DNA from: Pseudomonas oryzihabitans
GTDB taxonomy: Bacteria > Pseudomonadota > Gammaproteobacteria > Pseudomonadales > Pseudomonadaceae
Direction: 5' to 3'
DNA: 64,000 nt
Assembly (NCBI RefSeq): GCF_007665395.1
Contig: NZ_VDND01000003.1
Location: 366,722-430,721, forward strand
Below, piece after piece: positions 36,744 to 46,407 of the stretch (positions within the stretch are counted from its first letter, which is position 1; the number at the start of each line of letters is the position of its first letter). The notes under the pieces are model-generated. The model ran no database searches and was not told where the DNA came from. It was given only the letters and a program-made list of their open reading frames with translations. The translations under genes and the position numbers were made by a program.

Positions 36744-37839
36744 ATGGAAATCAACCCGATCGTCACCAGCATCAAGGACCTCTCCAGCCGTACCCAGACC
36801 ATTCGGGGGTATCTTTGACTACGATCTGAAAAAGGATCGGCTGGTCGAAGTCGAGCGTGAGCTCGAAGACCCCAATGTCTGGAACAAGCCGGAGTACGCC
36901 CAGAACCTCGGTCGCGAACGCTCCCAGCTGGCCCAGGTGGTCGGTACCCTGGACGAGCTGAGCGGTGGCCTGGCCGATGCCAGCGACTTGCTGGAAATGG
37001 CCGCCGACGAGGAAGACCAGGGCGCGGTCGATGACGTGGCGGCCGAGGTGGAGCGCCTGCGCGGCATCCTCGAGAAGCTGGAATTCCGCCGCATGTTCAG
37101 CGGCGAGATGGACCCCAACAACTGCTACCTGGACATCCAGGCCGGCTCCGGCGGCACCGAGGCCCAGGACTGGGCCAACATGCTCCTGCGCATGTACCTG
37201 CGCTGGGCCGACCAGCATGGCTTCAGCGCCGAGATCGTCGAGCTGTCCGAAGGCGAGGTCGCCGGCATCAAGGGCGCCACGGTGCACATCAAGGGCGAAT
37301 ACGCCTTCGGCTGGCTGCGCACCGAGATCGGCGTGCACCGCCTGGTGCGCAAGAGTCCCTTCGACTCGGGCAACCGGCGCCACACCTCCTTCACCGCGGT
37401 GTTCGTCTCGCCCGAGATCGATGACAACATCGACATCGAGATCAATCCGTCCGACCTGCGCGTCGACACCTACCGCTCCTCCGGTGCCGGCGGTCAGCAC
37501 GTGAACACCACCGACTCCGCGGTGCGGATCACCCACGTGCCCACCAACACCGTGGTGGCCTGCCAGAACGAGCGTTCCCAGCACGCCAACCGGGACACCG
37601 CCATGAAGATGCTGCGGGCCAAGTTGTACGAGCTCGAGATGCAGAAGCGCAACGCCGCCTCCCAGGCGCTGGAAGACTCCAAGTCCGATATCGGCTGGGG
37701 CCACCAGATCCGCTCCTACGTCCTCGACGCCTCGCGGATCAAGGACCTGCGCACCGGCGTGGAACGCAGCGACTGCGACAAGGTGCTCGACGGCGATCTG
37801 GACGAATACCTCGAAGCCAGCCTCAAGCAGGGCATCTAA
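36744..37839 (+). CDS. prfB: Peptide chain release factor 2, with programmed +1 frameshift
   Basis: RF2 is made by autoregulated frameshifting. From ATG 36744 the frame runs 24 codons to an in-frame TGA at 36816-36818, preceded by the internal Shine-Dalgarno GGGGG and the slippery CTT. A +1 shift continues from GAC at 36817, giving 364 residues. Mature motifs are the stop-codon-reading tripeptide SPF (204-206, RF2-specific for UGA/UAA) and the catalytic GGQ (249-251). Low RF2 lets ribosomes pause at UGA and slip. Scoring it as two ORFs or a pseudogene would be wrong. It is followed by lysS as in many bacteria. Confidence 0.97.
36804..36820 (+). promoter_or_regulatory. RF2 programmed frameshift signal
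   Basis: GGGGGT, then ATCTTTGAC: an internal Shine-Dalgarno, the CTT slip codon and the UGA stop with a C following, matching the canonical bacterial prfB cassette. Confidence 0.95.
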
Positions 37840-37851
37840 TCCACTTTCCCC

Positions 37852-37925
37852 GTAGGAGCGGTCGCATCGGCGCACCGCCATGGCCGCGATTCCCCGCCAG
37901 GATCGCGGTCATGGACCGCTCCTAC
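37852..37925. repeat. REP-like inverted repeat between prfB and lysS
   Basis: GTAGGAGCGGTC (37852-37863) and GACCGCTCCTAC (37914-37925) are perfect 12-bp inverted copies. Inside, GGCCGCGATTC and GATCGCGGTC form a further stem. The same GTAGGAGCGG/GGCCGCGATG words recur in the 42-43 kb array. This is a dispersed intergenic palindrome, typical of Pseudomonas REP-type sequences. Confidence 0.75.
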
Positions 37926-37954
37926 AACCAGCACTCCCCAGGTAAACAGCAGAC

Positions 37955-39457
37955 ATGAGCGAACAACCCCTAGACCCCCAAGCCCAGGAACAGGAAGACA
38001 ACAAGCTGATCGCCCAGCGCAAGGAAAAGCTCTCCGCGCTGCGTGACCAGCAGGCCATTCCCTTCCCCAACGACTTCCGTCGCGACAGCCTGGCCGGTGA
38101 GCTGCAGAAGCAGTACGCCGACAAGACCAAGGAAGAGCTGGAAGCCGCGGGCATCAAGGTCAAGGTGGCCGGCCGCATCATGCTCAACCGCGGCGCCTTC
38201 ATGGTGCTGCAGGACACCAGCGGGCGCATCCAGGTCTACGTCGACCGCAAGACCCTGCCGGCCGAGACGCTGGAAGCGGTCAAGACCTGGGACCTGGGCG
38301 ACATCATCGCCACCGAGGGTACCCTGGCCCGCTCTGGCAAGGGCGATCTCTACGTCAACATGAGCGACGTGCGCCTGCTGACCAAGTCGCTGCGTCCGCT
38401 GCCCGACAAGCACCACGGCCTGACCGACACCGAGCTGCGCTATCGCCAGCGCTACGTCGACCTGATCGTCAACGAAGAGGTGCGCCAGACCTTCCGCGTG
38501 CGCTCCCAGGTCATCGCCCACATCCGCCGCTTCCTCATGGAGCGCGGTTTCCTCGAAGTGGAAACCCCCATGCTGCAGACCATTCCCGGCGGCGCGGCGG
38601 CCAAGCCCTTCGAGACCCACCACAACGCCCTGGACATGGCCATGTTCCTGCGCATCGCGCCGGAGCTGTACCTCAAGCGCCTGGTAGTGGGTGGCTTCGA
38701 GAAGGTCTTCGAGATCAACCGCAACTTCCGTAACGAAGGCGTCTCGACCCGGCACAACCCCGAGTTCACCATGCTCGAGTTCTACCAGGCCTACGCCGAC
38801 TACGAAGACAACATGGACCTCACCGAGGAGCTGTTCCGCGAGCTGGCCCAGGCCGTGCTCGGCAGCACCGACGTGCCCTATGGCGACAAGGTCTTCCACT
38901 TCGGCGAGCCCTTCGTGCGGCTGTCGGTGTACGACTCCATCCTCAAGTACAACCCGGACATCACCGCGGAAGACCTGCAGGACGTCGAGAAGGCCCGCGC
39001 CATCGCCAAGAAGGCCGGCGCCAAGGTGCTCGGTCACGAAGGCCTGGGCAAGCTGCAGGTGATGATTTTCGAGGAGCTGGTGGAGAGCAAGCTGGAGCAG
39101 CCGCACTTCATCACCGAGTATCCCTTCGAGGTCTCGCCGCTGGCGCGCCGCAACGACCAGAATCCCAACGTCACCGACCGCTTCGAGCTGTTCATCGGCG
39201 GCCGCGAGATCGCCAACGCCTACTCCGAGCTCAACGACGCCGAAGACCAGGCCGAGCGCTTCATGCTGCAGGTCCAGGAAAAGGACGCCGGTGACGACGA
39301 GGCGATGCACTACGACGCCGACTTCATCAACGCCCTGGAATACGGCATGCCGCCCACCGCCGGCGAAGGCATCGGCATCGACCGCCTGGTGATGCTGCTG
39401 ACCAACTCGCCGTCGATCCGCGACGTCATCCTCTTCCCGCACATGCGTCCGCAATAA
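37955..39457 (+). CDS. lysS: Lysyl-tRNA synthetase (class II)
   Basis: This 500-residue enzyme charges tRNA-Lys. An N-terminal OB-fold anticodon domain (about 60-150) precedes the class II core. Motif 2 is around [24 protein letters not shown], and motif 3 [13 protein letters not shown] lies near the C-terminus. Length is typical. It lies 115 nt after prfB behind a REP-like palindrome. Confidence 0.98.
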   Translation: MSEQPLDPQAQEQEDNKLIAQRKEKLSALRDQQAIPFPNDFRRDSLAGELQKQYADKTKEELEAAGIKVKVAGRIMLNRGAFMVLQDTSGRIQVYVDRKTLPAETLEAVKTWDLGDIIATEGTLARSGKGDLYVNMSDVRLLTKSLRPLPDKHHGLTDTELRYRQRYVDLIVNEEVRQTFRVRSQVIAHIRRFLMERGFLEVETPMLQTIPGGAAAKPFETHHNALDMAMFLRIAPELYLKRLVVGGFEKVFEINRNFRNEGVSTRHNPEFTMLEFYQAYADYEDNMDLTEELFRELAQAVLGSTDVPYGDKVFHFGEPFVRLSVYDSILKYNPDITAEDLQDVEKARAIAKKAGAKVLGHEGLGKLQVMIFEELVESKLEQPHFITEYPFEVSPLARRNDQNPNVTDRFELFIGGREIANAYSELNDAEDQAERFMLQVQEKDAGDDEAMHYDADFINALEYGMPPTAGEGIGIDRLVMLLTNSPSIRDVILFPHMRPQ

Positions 39458-39463
39458 GCGCGG

Positions 39464-39479
39464 CGCCCCGTCCGGGGCG
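39464..39479. terminator. Hairpin after lysS
   Basis: CGCCCCG (39464-39470) and CGGGGCG (39473-39479) form a tight stem with a TC loop a few nt after the lysS stop. There is no T-run. Confidence 0.45.
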
Positions 39480-39573
39480 TCGCTCCGGCTTCTGCCGACC
39501 GGGGCTCTGTCATCAAAGGTTCATCCGGATCTGCTAACAGAGCCCTGATGTCGCGTTCCTCCCGCAGGTAGCC

Positions 39574-40581
39574 ATGACCAACACGCTGATCCCCCTGCAT
39601 CCGGCCGCCGAACGGCTGGGGCTGCTCTACGCCTATCACTTCACCTCCGGCCAGCCGGGCCTGGCCCTGACCATGGCGCCGGAAGACCCCTGGGACGCGG
39701 AGGAGGGCGGCTTTCGCTGGCTGCATTTCAACCTGGCCCACGCCGCCGCCGAGCGCTGGATGCGCGAGCACCTGGGGCTGCCCGAGGAATTCTTCGAGTC
39801 GCTGCACGCCGGCTCCCATTCGACCCGCCTGGAACCGGCCGACGACACCCTGCTCGGGGTGGTGAACGACGTGACCCTCGCCTACGGCCAGGTCTCGGTG
39901 GACGTCGCCACCCTCTGGGCCTGCGCCCGCCCGGGCCTGCTGGTGACCGCCCGCGCCCAGCCGCTGCGCTCGGTGGATCGCCTGCGCCATGCGGTACGCC
40001 GTGGCGAGGGCTTCGGCTCGACCCTGGAACTGCTGGTGCACCTCTTGCGCGACCAGGCCGATGTGCTCACCGGCATCATCCGTGACACCACGGTCAAGGT
40101 GGACGCCATCGAGGATCGGCTGCTGTCCCAGCGGCTGGCCGCCAGCCGCGCCGAGTTGGGCAGCCTGAGGCGCGCCCTGGTGCGGCTGCAGCGGTTGCTG
40201 GCGCTGGAGCCGGGTTCGCTGCTGCGGCTGCTCAACCGCCCCCCGGCCTGGCTGCGCCGCGACGACATCCAGACCCTGCGCGAGGCCACCGAGGAATTCG
40301 ACCGGGTGCTGGACGACCTTTCCGCCCTGGTGGAGCGGCTCAAGCTGCTGCAGGAAGAGATCGCCGCCGCCTCCGCCGAGCAGACCAATCGCACCCTGTT
40401 CACCCTGACCCTGGTCACGGTGCTGGCCCTGCCGATCAACATCATCGCCGGCTTTTTCGGCATGAACGTCGGCGGCATTCCATTGGCCAGCTCGCCCCAT
40501 GGCTTCTGGATCCTGGTGGCGCTGGTGGCCACCTTCACGGTGCTGGCCGGCAGTTGGGCCTTCCGCAAGCGCGGCGACTGA
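39574..40581 (+). CDS. ZntB/CorA-like divalent-cation transporter
   Basis: This 335-residue protein has a large cytoplasmic N-terminal funnel and two C-terminal membrane helices. GFFGMNVGG after TM1 holds the GMN signature of CorA-type channels. The spacing and the short N-terminal start resemble ZntB zinc transporters more than CorA magnesium channels. Selectivity (Zn versus Mg) cannot be proven from sequence. Monocistronic, followed by cbpA. Confidence 0.88.
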   Translation: MTNTLIPLHPAAERLGLLYAYHFTSGQPGLALTMAPEDPWDAEEGGFRWLHFNLAHAAAERWMREHLGLPEEFFESLHAGSHSTRLEPADDTLLGVVNDVTLAYGQVSVDVATLWACARPGLLVTARAQPLRSVDRLRHAVRRGEGFGSTLELLVHLLRDQADVLTGIIRDTTVKVDAIEDRLLSQRLAASRAELGSLRRALVRLQRLLALEPGSLLRLLNRPPAWLRRDDIQTLREATEEFDRVLDDLSALVERLKLLQEEIAAASAEQTNRTLFTLTLVTVLALPINIIAGFFGMNVGGIPLASSPHGFWILVALVATFTVLAGSWAFRKRGD

Positions 40582-40646
40582 CCGGCTGCGTGCAACCCCC
40601 AGGCGTGCGTCGCGGTCTCTAGGACAGCCCCCCACTGGAGACCGCG

Positions 40647-41594
40647 ATGGACTTCAAGGACTACTACGAGGTGCTCGGCGTCGCCCCCGACGTCGACGAC
40701 AAGACTCTCAAGACCGCCTATCGCAAGCTGGCGCGCAAATACCATCCCGACGTGAGCAAGGAGGCCGAGGCCGAGGAGCGCTTCAAGGAAGTGGCCGAGG
40801 CCTATGACGTCCTGCGCGATCCGCACAAGCGCGCCGAATACGACCAGGTGCGGCTCTACCAGCAACAGGGCGAGCGCTTCCAGGTGCCGCCGGACTGGCA
40901 GCCGGGCTCGGGCGCCGACTACAGCGAGCCCCATGCCGGTTTTGGCGACGATTATTCGGATTTCTTCGAATCCCTGTTCGGCGCCGCCGGGCGCTCGCAC
41001 CAGGGCGGCTTCGCCCGGCGCGGCCGCGATGTCGAGCTGGAGTTGCCGCTGTTCCTCGAAGAGAGCCAGGCCGGGAGCACCAAGCCGTTGAGCTTTACGC
41101 TGCCGCAGCGTGACGAACTCGGTCGGCGCGTCGGCGAGACCACCAAGACCCTCAACGTCAAGATTCCCGCCGGCAGCACCGATGGCGAGCGCATCCGCCT
41201 GAAAGGCCAGGGTGAGCCGGGGATTGGTGGGGCGGAGGCGGGGGATCTCTACCTGGTCATCCGCCTGGTGCCCCATCCCCTGTTCGACGTGGATGGCCAG
41301 GACCTGGTGGTCAATGTGCCACTCGCGCCCTGGGAAGCGGCCCTGGGCGCCAAGGTGCAGGTGCCGACCCTGGACGGTCAGATCATGCTCAGCATTCCGG
41401 CCGGCAGCCAGAGCGGCGCGCGGCTGCGAGTACGCGGCAAAGGCCTGGCCGGTAAAAACGGGCAGGGCGATCTGCATGCGCTGCTCAAGGTGGTCATGCC
41501 GCCCAAGGGCGATGAAGCGACCCAGGCGCTGTGGCGCCAACTGGCCGAGCGGGCGGCCTTCGATCCCCGCCAAGACTGGAGGAAAGTCCGATGA
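40647..41594 (+). CDS. cbpA: CbpA, DnaJ-like co-chaperone / curved-DNA-binding protein
   Basis: This 315-residue type II J-protein has a J domain at 1-70 with HPD at residues 33-35, a Gly/Phe-poor linker with DFFESLFG, and two beta-sandwich C-terminal domains ([14 protein letters not shown] and [17 protein letters not shown]). There is no zinc-finger CxxCxGxG, which separates it from DnaJ. It stimulates DnaK and binds curved DNA. The stop overlaps the cbpM ATG (ATGA), coupling it to its inhibitor. Confidence 0.95.
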   Translation: MDFKDYYEVLGVAPDVDDKTLKTAYRKLARKYHPDVSKEAEAEERFKEVAEAYDVLRDPHKRAEYDQVRLYQQQGERFQVPPDWQPGSGADYSEPHAGFGDDYSDFFESLFGAAGRSHQGGFARRGRDVELELPLFLEESQAGSTKPLSFTLPQRDELGRRVGETTKTLNVKIPAGSTDGERIRLKGQGEPGIGGAEAGDLYLVIRLVPHPLFDVDGQDLVVNVPLAPWEAALGAKVQVPTLDGQIMLSIPAGSQSGARLRVRGKGLAGKNGQGDLHALLKVVMPPKGDEATQALWRQLAERAAFDPRQDWRKVR

Positions 41595-41911
41595 GCAGTC
41601 TGATCGTCCTGCAGGAATTCTGCGTGCTCTGCGAGGTAAGCGAGCCCGTGGTGGTGGAGATCGTCGAGCACGGCATCCTGGCGCCGCAACGCGGCAAGCG
41701 CCCGGCCGAATGGCACTTCGACACCGGCGCCCTGCACCGCGCCCGCCGCGCCGTGCGCCTGAGACGCGAACTGGAACTGGACTGGGCCGCCACCGCCCTG
41801 GCCCTGCACCTGCTCGATGAGGTGGAAGAACTGCGCCGCGAGAACCAGCGGCTGCGCCAGAGATTGGCGCGCTTTGCCGGCGAGCTGCGCGACGTGGGAG
41901 CCGATTCGTAG
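41591..41911 (+). CDS. cbpM: CbpM, chaperone modulator of CbpA
   Basis: This 106-residue MerR-like helical protein binds the CbpA J domain and inhibits it. It reads [18 protein letters not shown], then helices ending in a coiled-coil segment [20 protein letters not shown]. It overlaps the cbpA stop by 4 nt. The last ~100 bp of the gene are duplicated downstream in the repeat array: one copy at 42343-42438 carries a 12-bp in-frame deletion, and a ~27-bp copy lies around 41968-41991. Confidence 0.93.
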   Translation: MSSLIVLQEFCVLCEVSEPVVVEIVEHGILAPQRGKRPAEWHFDTGALHRARRAVRLRRELELDWAATALALHLLDEVEELRRENQRLRQRLARFAGELRDVGADS

Positions 41912-43101
41912 GTTGGGTTGAGACCGCTCCACCGTCGAAGCCCAACGGCCATGGATGAGCCTGGCTGCGCGACGTGAGAGGCGATTCGTAGGTTGGGTTG
42001 AGATAGCTCCATCGTCGAAGCCCAACGGCCAGGGTCGAGCCTGACCGTGTTGGGCTTCGCTGCGCTCAACCCAACCTACGGAGCTTCCGTCCGCACCGAA
42101 TCACCCCCTCTCCCTCTGGGAGAGGGCTGGGGTGAGGGAAGCCAGGTAGCGCCGTAAGGGTATGGATTCCATCACGGCCATGGCAATGCGCTGATGCAAC
42201 CGTTCCTAAAACTGCGGATGAGCCCTGCAGGAGCGGCCCATGGCCGCGATGTCGTAGGGTGGAAAACCGCGCAGCGTTCTCCACGCGCTTCACCGCCTCG
42301 CAAGGCAGTGGAAAAGGCTGCGCCGTTTTCCACGCTACGGGGCTGCACCTGCTGGATGAGGTGGAAGAGCTGCGCCGCGAGAACCAGCGCCTGGCGCGCT
42401 GTGCCGGCGAGCTGCGCGACGTGGAAGCCGATTCGTAGGCTGGGTTGAGACAGCTCTACCGTCAAAGCCCAACAGCCACGGTCGAGCCTGGCCATGTTGG
42501 GCTTCGCTGCGCTTAACCCAACCTATGGAGCTTCCTTCCGCACCGAATCACGCCCTCTCCCTCTGGGAGAGGGCTGGGGTGAGGGAAGCCAGGTAGCGCC
42601 GGTAAGGGTATGGAGTCCACCGCGGCCATGGCGGTGCGCCGATGGGACCGCTCCTACAACTGCGGATGAGCCCGTAGGAGCGGCCCATGGCCGCGATGTT
42701 GTAGGGTGGCAAACCGCACAGCGTTTTCCACGCGCTTCATCTACTCGCAGGGCAATGGAAAAGGCTACGCCGTTTGCCACGCTACGGGGCTGCGATGTGT
42801 TGGGCTTCGCTGCGCTCAACCCAACCTACGGAGCTTCCGTCCGCACCGAATCACCCCCTCTCCCTCTGGGAGAGGGCTGGGGTGAGGGAAGCCAGGTAGC
42901 GCCGGTAAGGGTATGGATTCCATCGCGGCCATGGCGGTGCGCCGATGCGACCGCTCCTACAACTGCGGAGGAGCCCTGTAGGAACGGCCCATGGCCGCGA
43001 TGTCGTAGGGTGGCAAACCGCGCAGTGTCTTCCACGCGCCTCGCCTACTCGCAGGGCAGTGGAAAAGGCTGCGCCGTTTTCCACGCTACGGGGCTGCGGG
43101 A
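41912..43101. repeat. Composite repeat array downstream of cbpM
   Basis: This 1.2-kb gene-free stretch is built from repeats. Three ~300-bp direct repeats lie at 42047-42346, 42495-42793 and 42797-43097. Each contains, in order: a GTTGGGCTTCGC...CAACCTACGG half-palindrome, a CCCTCTCCCTCTGGGAGAGGG hairpin block, a GCGACCGCTCCTACAACTGCGG segment, a GGAGCGGCCCATGGCCGCGATG segment, and a GTAGGGTGGCAAACCGCGC...CCACGCTACGGGGCTGC segment. The first two are separated by copies of the cbpM 3' end and of GTAGGTTGGGTTGAG half-repeats. The array ends at the stop of the molybdoenzyme gene. No CDS. Confidence 0.9.
42343..42438 (+). pseudogene. Duplicated 3' fragment of cbpM
   Basis: This 96-nt fragment reads in frame as the last 31 residues of CbpM plus the stop ([17 protein letters not shown]...), with a 12-nt deletion removing four residues (CTGCGCCAGAGA in the parent) and a few substitutions. 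It has no start codon or promoter, so it is a gene remnant carried by a segmental duplication of the repeat array. Confidence 0.88.
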
Positions 43102-45459
43102 TCACCCCGCCGCTATCAATCCCCGTCGCCCCATCGCCTGTTCCTGACTGAGTCGCTCGATCCGTACCGGCAGGGACTTCGACGCCGGGGTATGGCTGCG
43201 GGTGTCGTGGTTGGCCAGGGGCGCCAGGCTGTTGGTCTCGGGATAATAGGCGGCGCAGCAGCCAGCGGGTACGTCGAAGGCGATGACCTTGAAGGGCCCG
43301 GCCCGCCGCGGATAACCGTCCAGGGCATCGCCGACGAAGTCGATGAAGTCCCCCTCCTGCACGGCGTGACGACGCATGTCCTCGGGACTGAGCATGGCCA
43401 CCATGCGCTCGTCGATGTCGCGGTAGCGATCCCGGTTGGAGTAGATGGTGGTGTTGAATTGGTCGTGGCTGCGGATCGTCATCAGCTGCAGGTGTTCGGC
43501 GTCCGGCGGGCTGTCGTCCTCGTCCAGTACGTCGCCGGGGAAGAGGAAGTTGGCCTTGCCATTGGGCGTGTCCCACTGCCGCTCGCGGGCGGCGTTGGGC
43601 AGGCGGAAGCCGCCGGGTTGCTCGATGCGCGCGTTGTAGTCGGCGAATTGCTCGGGCAGCACCGCTTCGATCTTGTCACGGATCAGGGCGTAGTTGCCGA
43701 CCAGGGCGTCCCAGTCGATATGGGGATAGCGCTCGCCGAGGGTGGCCTTGGCGATGCCGGCGACGATGGCGATCTCCGAGAGCAGCTCCGGCGAAGCCGG
43801 TTCCAGGCTGCCGGTGGAGCCGTGCACCATGGACATGGAGTCCTCCACGGTGATGGTCTGCACGCCGGTCGCCTGGACGTCACGCTCGGTACGCCCCAGG
43901 CAGGGCAGCAGGAAGGTGCTGCGACCGTGCAGGGTGTGGCTCCAGTTGAGCTTGGTGGCGATCTGCACCGTCAGCCGCAGGTTGGCGACATGGGGCGCCA
44001 CCCGGTCGATGTCGGGAATGGCGCGGAAGAAGTTGCCACCCAGGCCGATGAAGGCCTGGGGCTCGTCACGCAGCAGCGCCTCGCAGCACTCCACCACGTC
44101 ATGGCCACCCTGCCGCGGCGCCTGGAAGTCGAACGCCTGGTCCAGCCGGGCGAGGAAGGGCTCCTTGGGCTTCTGGTAGATGCCCACCGTGCGGTCGCCC
44201 TGGACGTTGGAATGGCCGCGGATGGGGCAGGGCCCAGCCCCCGGCTTGCCGACATTGCCGCGCAGCAGCAGCAGATTGATGATCTGCTGCAGCACATCGC
44301 CGCCGCGCCGATGCTGGGTCACGCCCATGCCCCAGCAGGCGATCACCCGCTCGGCCTTCATGTAGACCTGCGCCGCCTCTTCCATGGCGGCCCGGGTCAG
44401 GCCTGAATAGCGCTCCAGGCGCTCCCAGGACAGCCCCCGGCAGTGCTCGGCGAAGTCCTCGAAGCCGGCGCAATGGCCCTCGATGAACTCCACGTCGAGG
44501 ATGCGTGGAGCACCCGTGCGACGGGCTTCGTCGTCGGCCTCGATGACGAGCTTGCACAGCCCCTGCATGGCCGCCAGGTCGCCGCCGGTGCGCACCTGGT
44601 GATACTGGGAGCTGATGGTCACGCCGCCACCGGGCAGCGCCATGTCACGCACCGCCTGGGGCGAGGCGAAGCGCACCAGGGCCTTTTCCCGCAAGGGATT
44701 GAAGGTGACGATGGGCACGCCGCGATGCACGGCGTCGTGCAATTCGCTCATCATCCGCGGACTGTTGGTCCCGGGATTCTGGCCGATGATGAAGATCGCA
44801 TCGGCCTGGGCGAAGTCGTCCAGGTCCAGGGTGCCCTTGCCCACGCCGATGCTTTCCGGCATGGCCGTGGTGGTGGTCTCGTGGCACATGTTGGAGCAGT
44901 CGGGGAAGTTGTTCATGCCGTAGAGGCGGCCGAACAGCTGGTAGAGAAAGGCCGACTCGTTGGACGAGCGCCCCGAGGTGTAGAGCTCCAGCTTCCAAGG
45001 ATCGTCCAGGGCGCGCAGCTCGGCGCCGATCTCGGCGAAGGCGTCGGCCCAGCTCACCGGGCGATAGGTGTCGCTGGCAGCGTCGTAGCGCATCGGGTGG
45101 GTGAGCCGGCCCTGGTCTTCCAGGTCGTGGTCGGTCCAGGTGCGCAGTTCGGTGAGGGTATGGGCGGCGAAGAATTCCGGGGTGGTGCGCTTGCGCGTGG
45201 CTTCCCAGGCCACCGCCTTGGCGCCGTTCTCGCAGTATTCAAAGGTGTGGGGCAACTTGGGATCGGGCCAGGCGCAACTCGGGCAGTCGAAGCCGCCCGG
45301 CTTGTTCATGGTCAGCAGCGCCTTGTTGCCGCGCATCAGCACCTTCTGCCGACTCAGGTGCTGGGTCACGGCATTGAGCGCGCCCCAGCCGCCGGCGGTG
45401 CCTTTTTCCTGGGTGCCGTGCAGGGGTTGAGCGGAGGGTTGGGCAGCGTGCTTGGTCAT
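43102..45459 (-). CDS. FdhF/YdeP-family molybdopterin oxidoreductase
   Basis: This 785-residue protein is homologous to the formate-dehydrogenase alpha/YdeP branch of bis-molybdopterin enzymes. It starts TQEKGTAGGWGALNAV and has a CPSCAWPDP segment (about 93-101) with a further cysteine in FEYCENGAK, in place of the usual four-cysteine 4Fe-4S motif. Conserved MGD-binding regions follow (NFPDCSNMCHE, WGMGVTQHRRGG) and the C-terminal MopB domain. YdeP is linked to acid resistance in E. coli, and the true substrate here is unknown. ATG 45459 has AGAGGTG upstream; the longer frame to 45609 is unnecessary. Its stop abuts the 42-43 kb repeat array. Confidence 0.9.
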   Translation of the reverse strand: MTKHAAQPSAQPLHGTQEKGTAGGWGALNAVTQHLSRQKVLMRGNKALLTMNKPGGFDCPSCAWPDPKLPHTFEYCENGAKAVAWEATRKRTTPEFFAAHTLTELRTWTDHDLEDQGRLTHPMRYDAASDTYRPVSWADAFAEIGAELRALDDPWKLELYTSGRSSNESAFLYQLFGRLYGMNNFPDCSNMCHETTTTAMPESIGVGKGTLDLDDFAQADAIFIIGQNPGTNSPRMMSELHDAVHRGVPIVTFNPLREKALVRFASPQAVRDMALPGGGVTISSQYHQVRTGGDLAAMQGLCKLVIEADDEARRTGAPRILDVEFIEGHCAGFEDFAEHCRGLSWERLERYSGLTRAAMEEAAQVYMKAERVIACWGMGVTQHRRGGDVLQQIINLLLLRGNVGKPGAGPCPIRGHSNVQGDRTVGIYQKPKEPFLARLDQAFDFQAPRQGGHDVVECCEALLRDEPQAFIGLGGNFFRAIPDIDRVAPHVANLRLTVQIATKLNWSHTLHGRSTFLLPCLGRTERDVQATGVQTITVEDSMSMVHGSTGSLEPASPELLSEIAIVAGIAKATLGERYPHIDWDALVGNYALIRDKIEAVLPEQFADYNARIEQPGGFRLPNAARERQWDTPNGKANFLFPGDVLDEDDSPPDAEHLQLMTIRSHDQFNTTIYSNRDRYRDIDERMVAMLSPEDMRRHAVQEGDFIDFVGDALDGYPRRAGPFKVIAFDVPAGCCAAYYPETNSLAPLANHDTRSHTPASKSLPVRIERLSQEQAMGRRGLIAAG

Positions 45460-45663
45460 GTTCACCTCTGGAGCGGGGCCGGACGAAAACCGGCGGATAC
45501 CTAGAGGTGAACCCGTGAAGCGGTTGCCTGTTCCACCGTCTGGCTTGCCGCGCCGACGAGCGCGAGGGGCCGGCAAGCCGCTTCGTTCGGGCGCTCCAGG
45601 GCACGCCAAAGCGCTCGGCGACTGCTAGGCTGGAGGCTTTCCCGCGCTGCACAGGAATCCTTC

Positions 45664-46407
45664 ATGGCCAGTCATATCCTCGACCATCGCATCCTTGGCG
45701 AATCCCTGCAGGCGGTGGAGATCGGCCTCGATCCCGGCGAGACGGTGATCGCCGAGGCCGGCGCCATGACCTACATGGAAGCCGACATCGACTTCACCGC
45801 GCGCATGGGCGATGGGTCCGCCGGCTTGCTCGGCAAACTCTGGGGCGCTGGCAAGCGGATGCTCGGCGGCGAGTCGCTGTTCATGACCCATTTCACCAAC
45901 GCAGGGCGCGAGAAGCGCCACGTCGCCTTCGCCGCCCCCTATCCCGGGCAGGTGGTGCCCCTGGACCTCGCCGCCCTGGGCGGCACCCTGTTCTGCCAGC
46001 GCGATTCCTTTCTCTGCGCGGCCAAGGGCACTCGCATCGGCGTGGCCTTCACCCGTCGTCTGGGCGCCGGTTTCTTCGGCGGCGAAGGCTTCATCCTGCA
46101 GCGGCTGGAAGGTGATGGCATGGCCTTCGTGCATGCCGGGGGCACGGTGATCCGCAAGGAACTCAGGGGCGAGACGCTGCGCCTGGATACTGGCTGCCTG
46201 GTGGGCTTCACCAGTGGCATCGACTACAACATTAAGCTGGCCGGCGGCCTACGCAGCATGCTGTTCGGCGGCGAGGGCCTGGTGCTGGCGACCCTGAGCG
46301 GTCACGGCACCGTATGGATCCAGACCTTGCCCTTTTCCCGACTGGCCGGCCGGGTCCAGGCCGCGGCCGGCGGTGGCGTCGGCGAACGCCGCGCGGGTGG
46401 CGACTAG
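45664..46407 (+). CDS. AIM24/TIGR00266-like protein
   Basis: This 247-residue beta-rich protein (AIM24 family) begins with a beta-sandwich core around [27 protein letters not shown]. Glycine-rich loops [24 protein letters not shown] and [14 protein letters not shown] recur. Members form trimers; the yeast relative AIM24 is mitochondrial, but bacterial function is unknown. Its stop overlaps that of the convergent neighbour (CTAG at 46404-46407). Confidence 0.85.
   Translation: MASHILDHRILGESLQAVEIGLDPGETVIAEAGAMTYMEADIDFTARMGDGSAGLLGKLWGAGKRMLGGESLFMTHFTNAGREKRHVAFAAPYPGQVVPLDLAALGGTLFCQRDSFLCAAKGTRIGVAFTRRLGAGFFGGEGFILQRLEGDGMAFVHAGGTVIRKELRGETLRLDTGCLVGFTSGIDYNIKLAGGLRSMLFGGEGLVLATLSGHGTVWIQTLPFSRLAGRVQAAAGGGVGERRAGGD

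Noticed and set aside
42194..42448. Open frame including the cbpM tail copy
   Set aside because: Made of repeat DNA fused to a gene fragment; treated as a pseudogene fragment, not a new gene.
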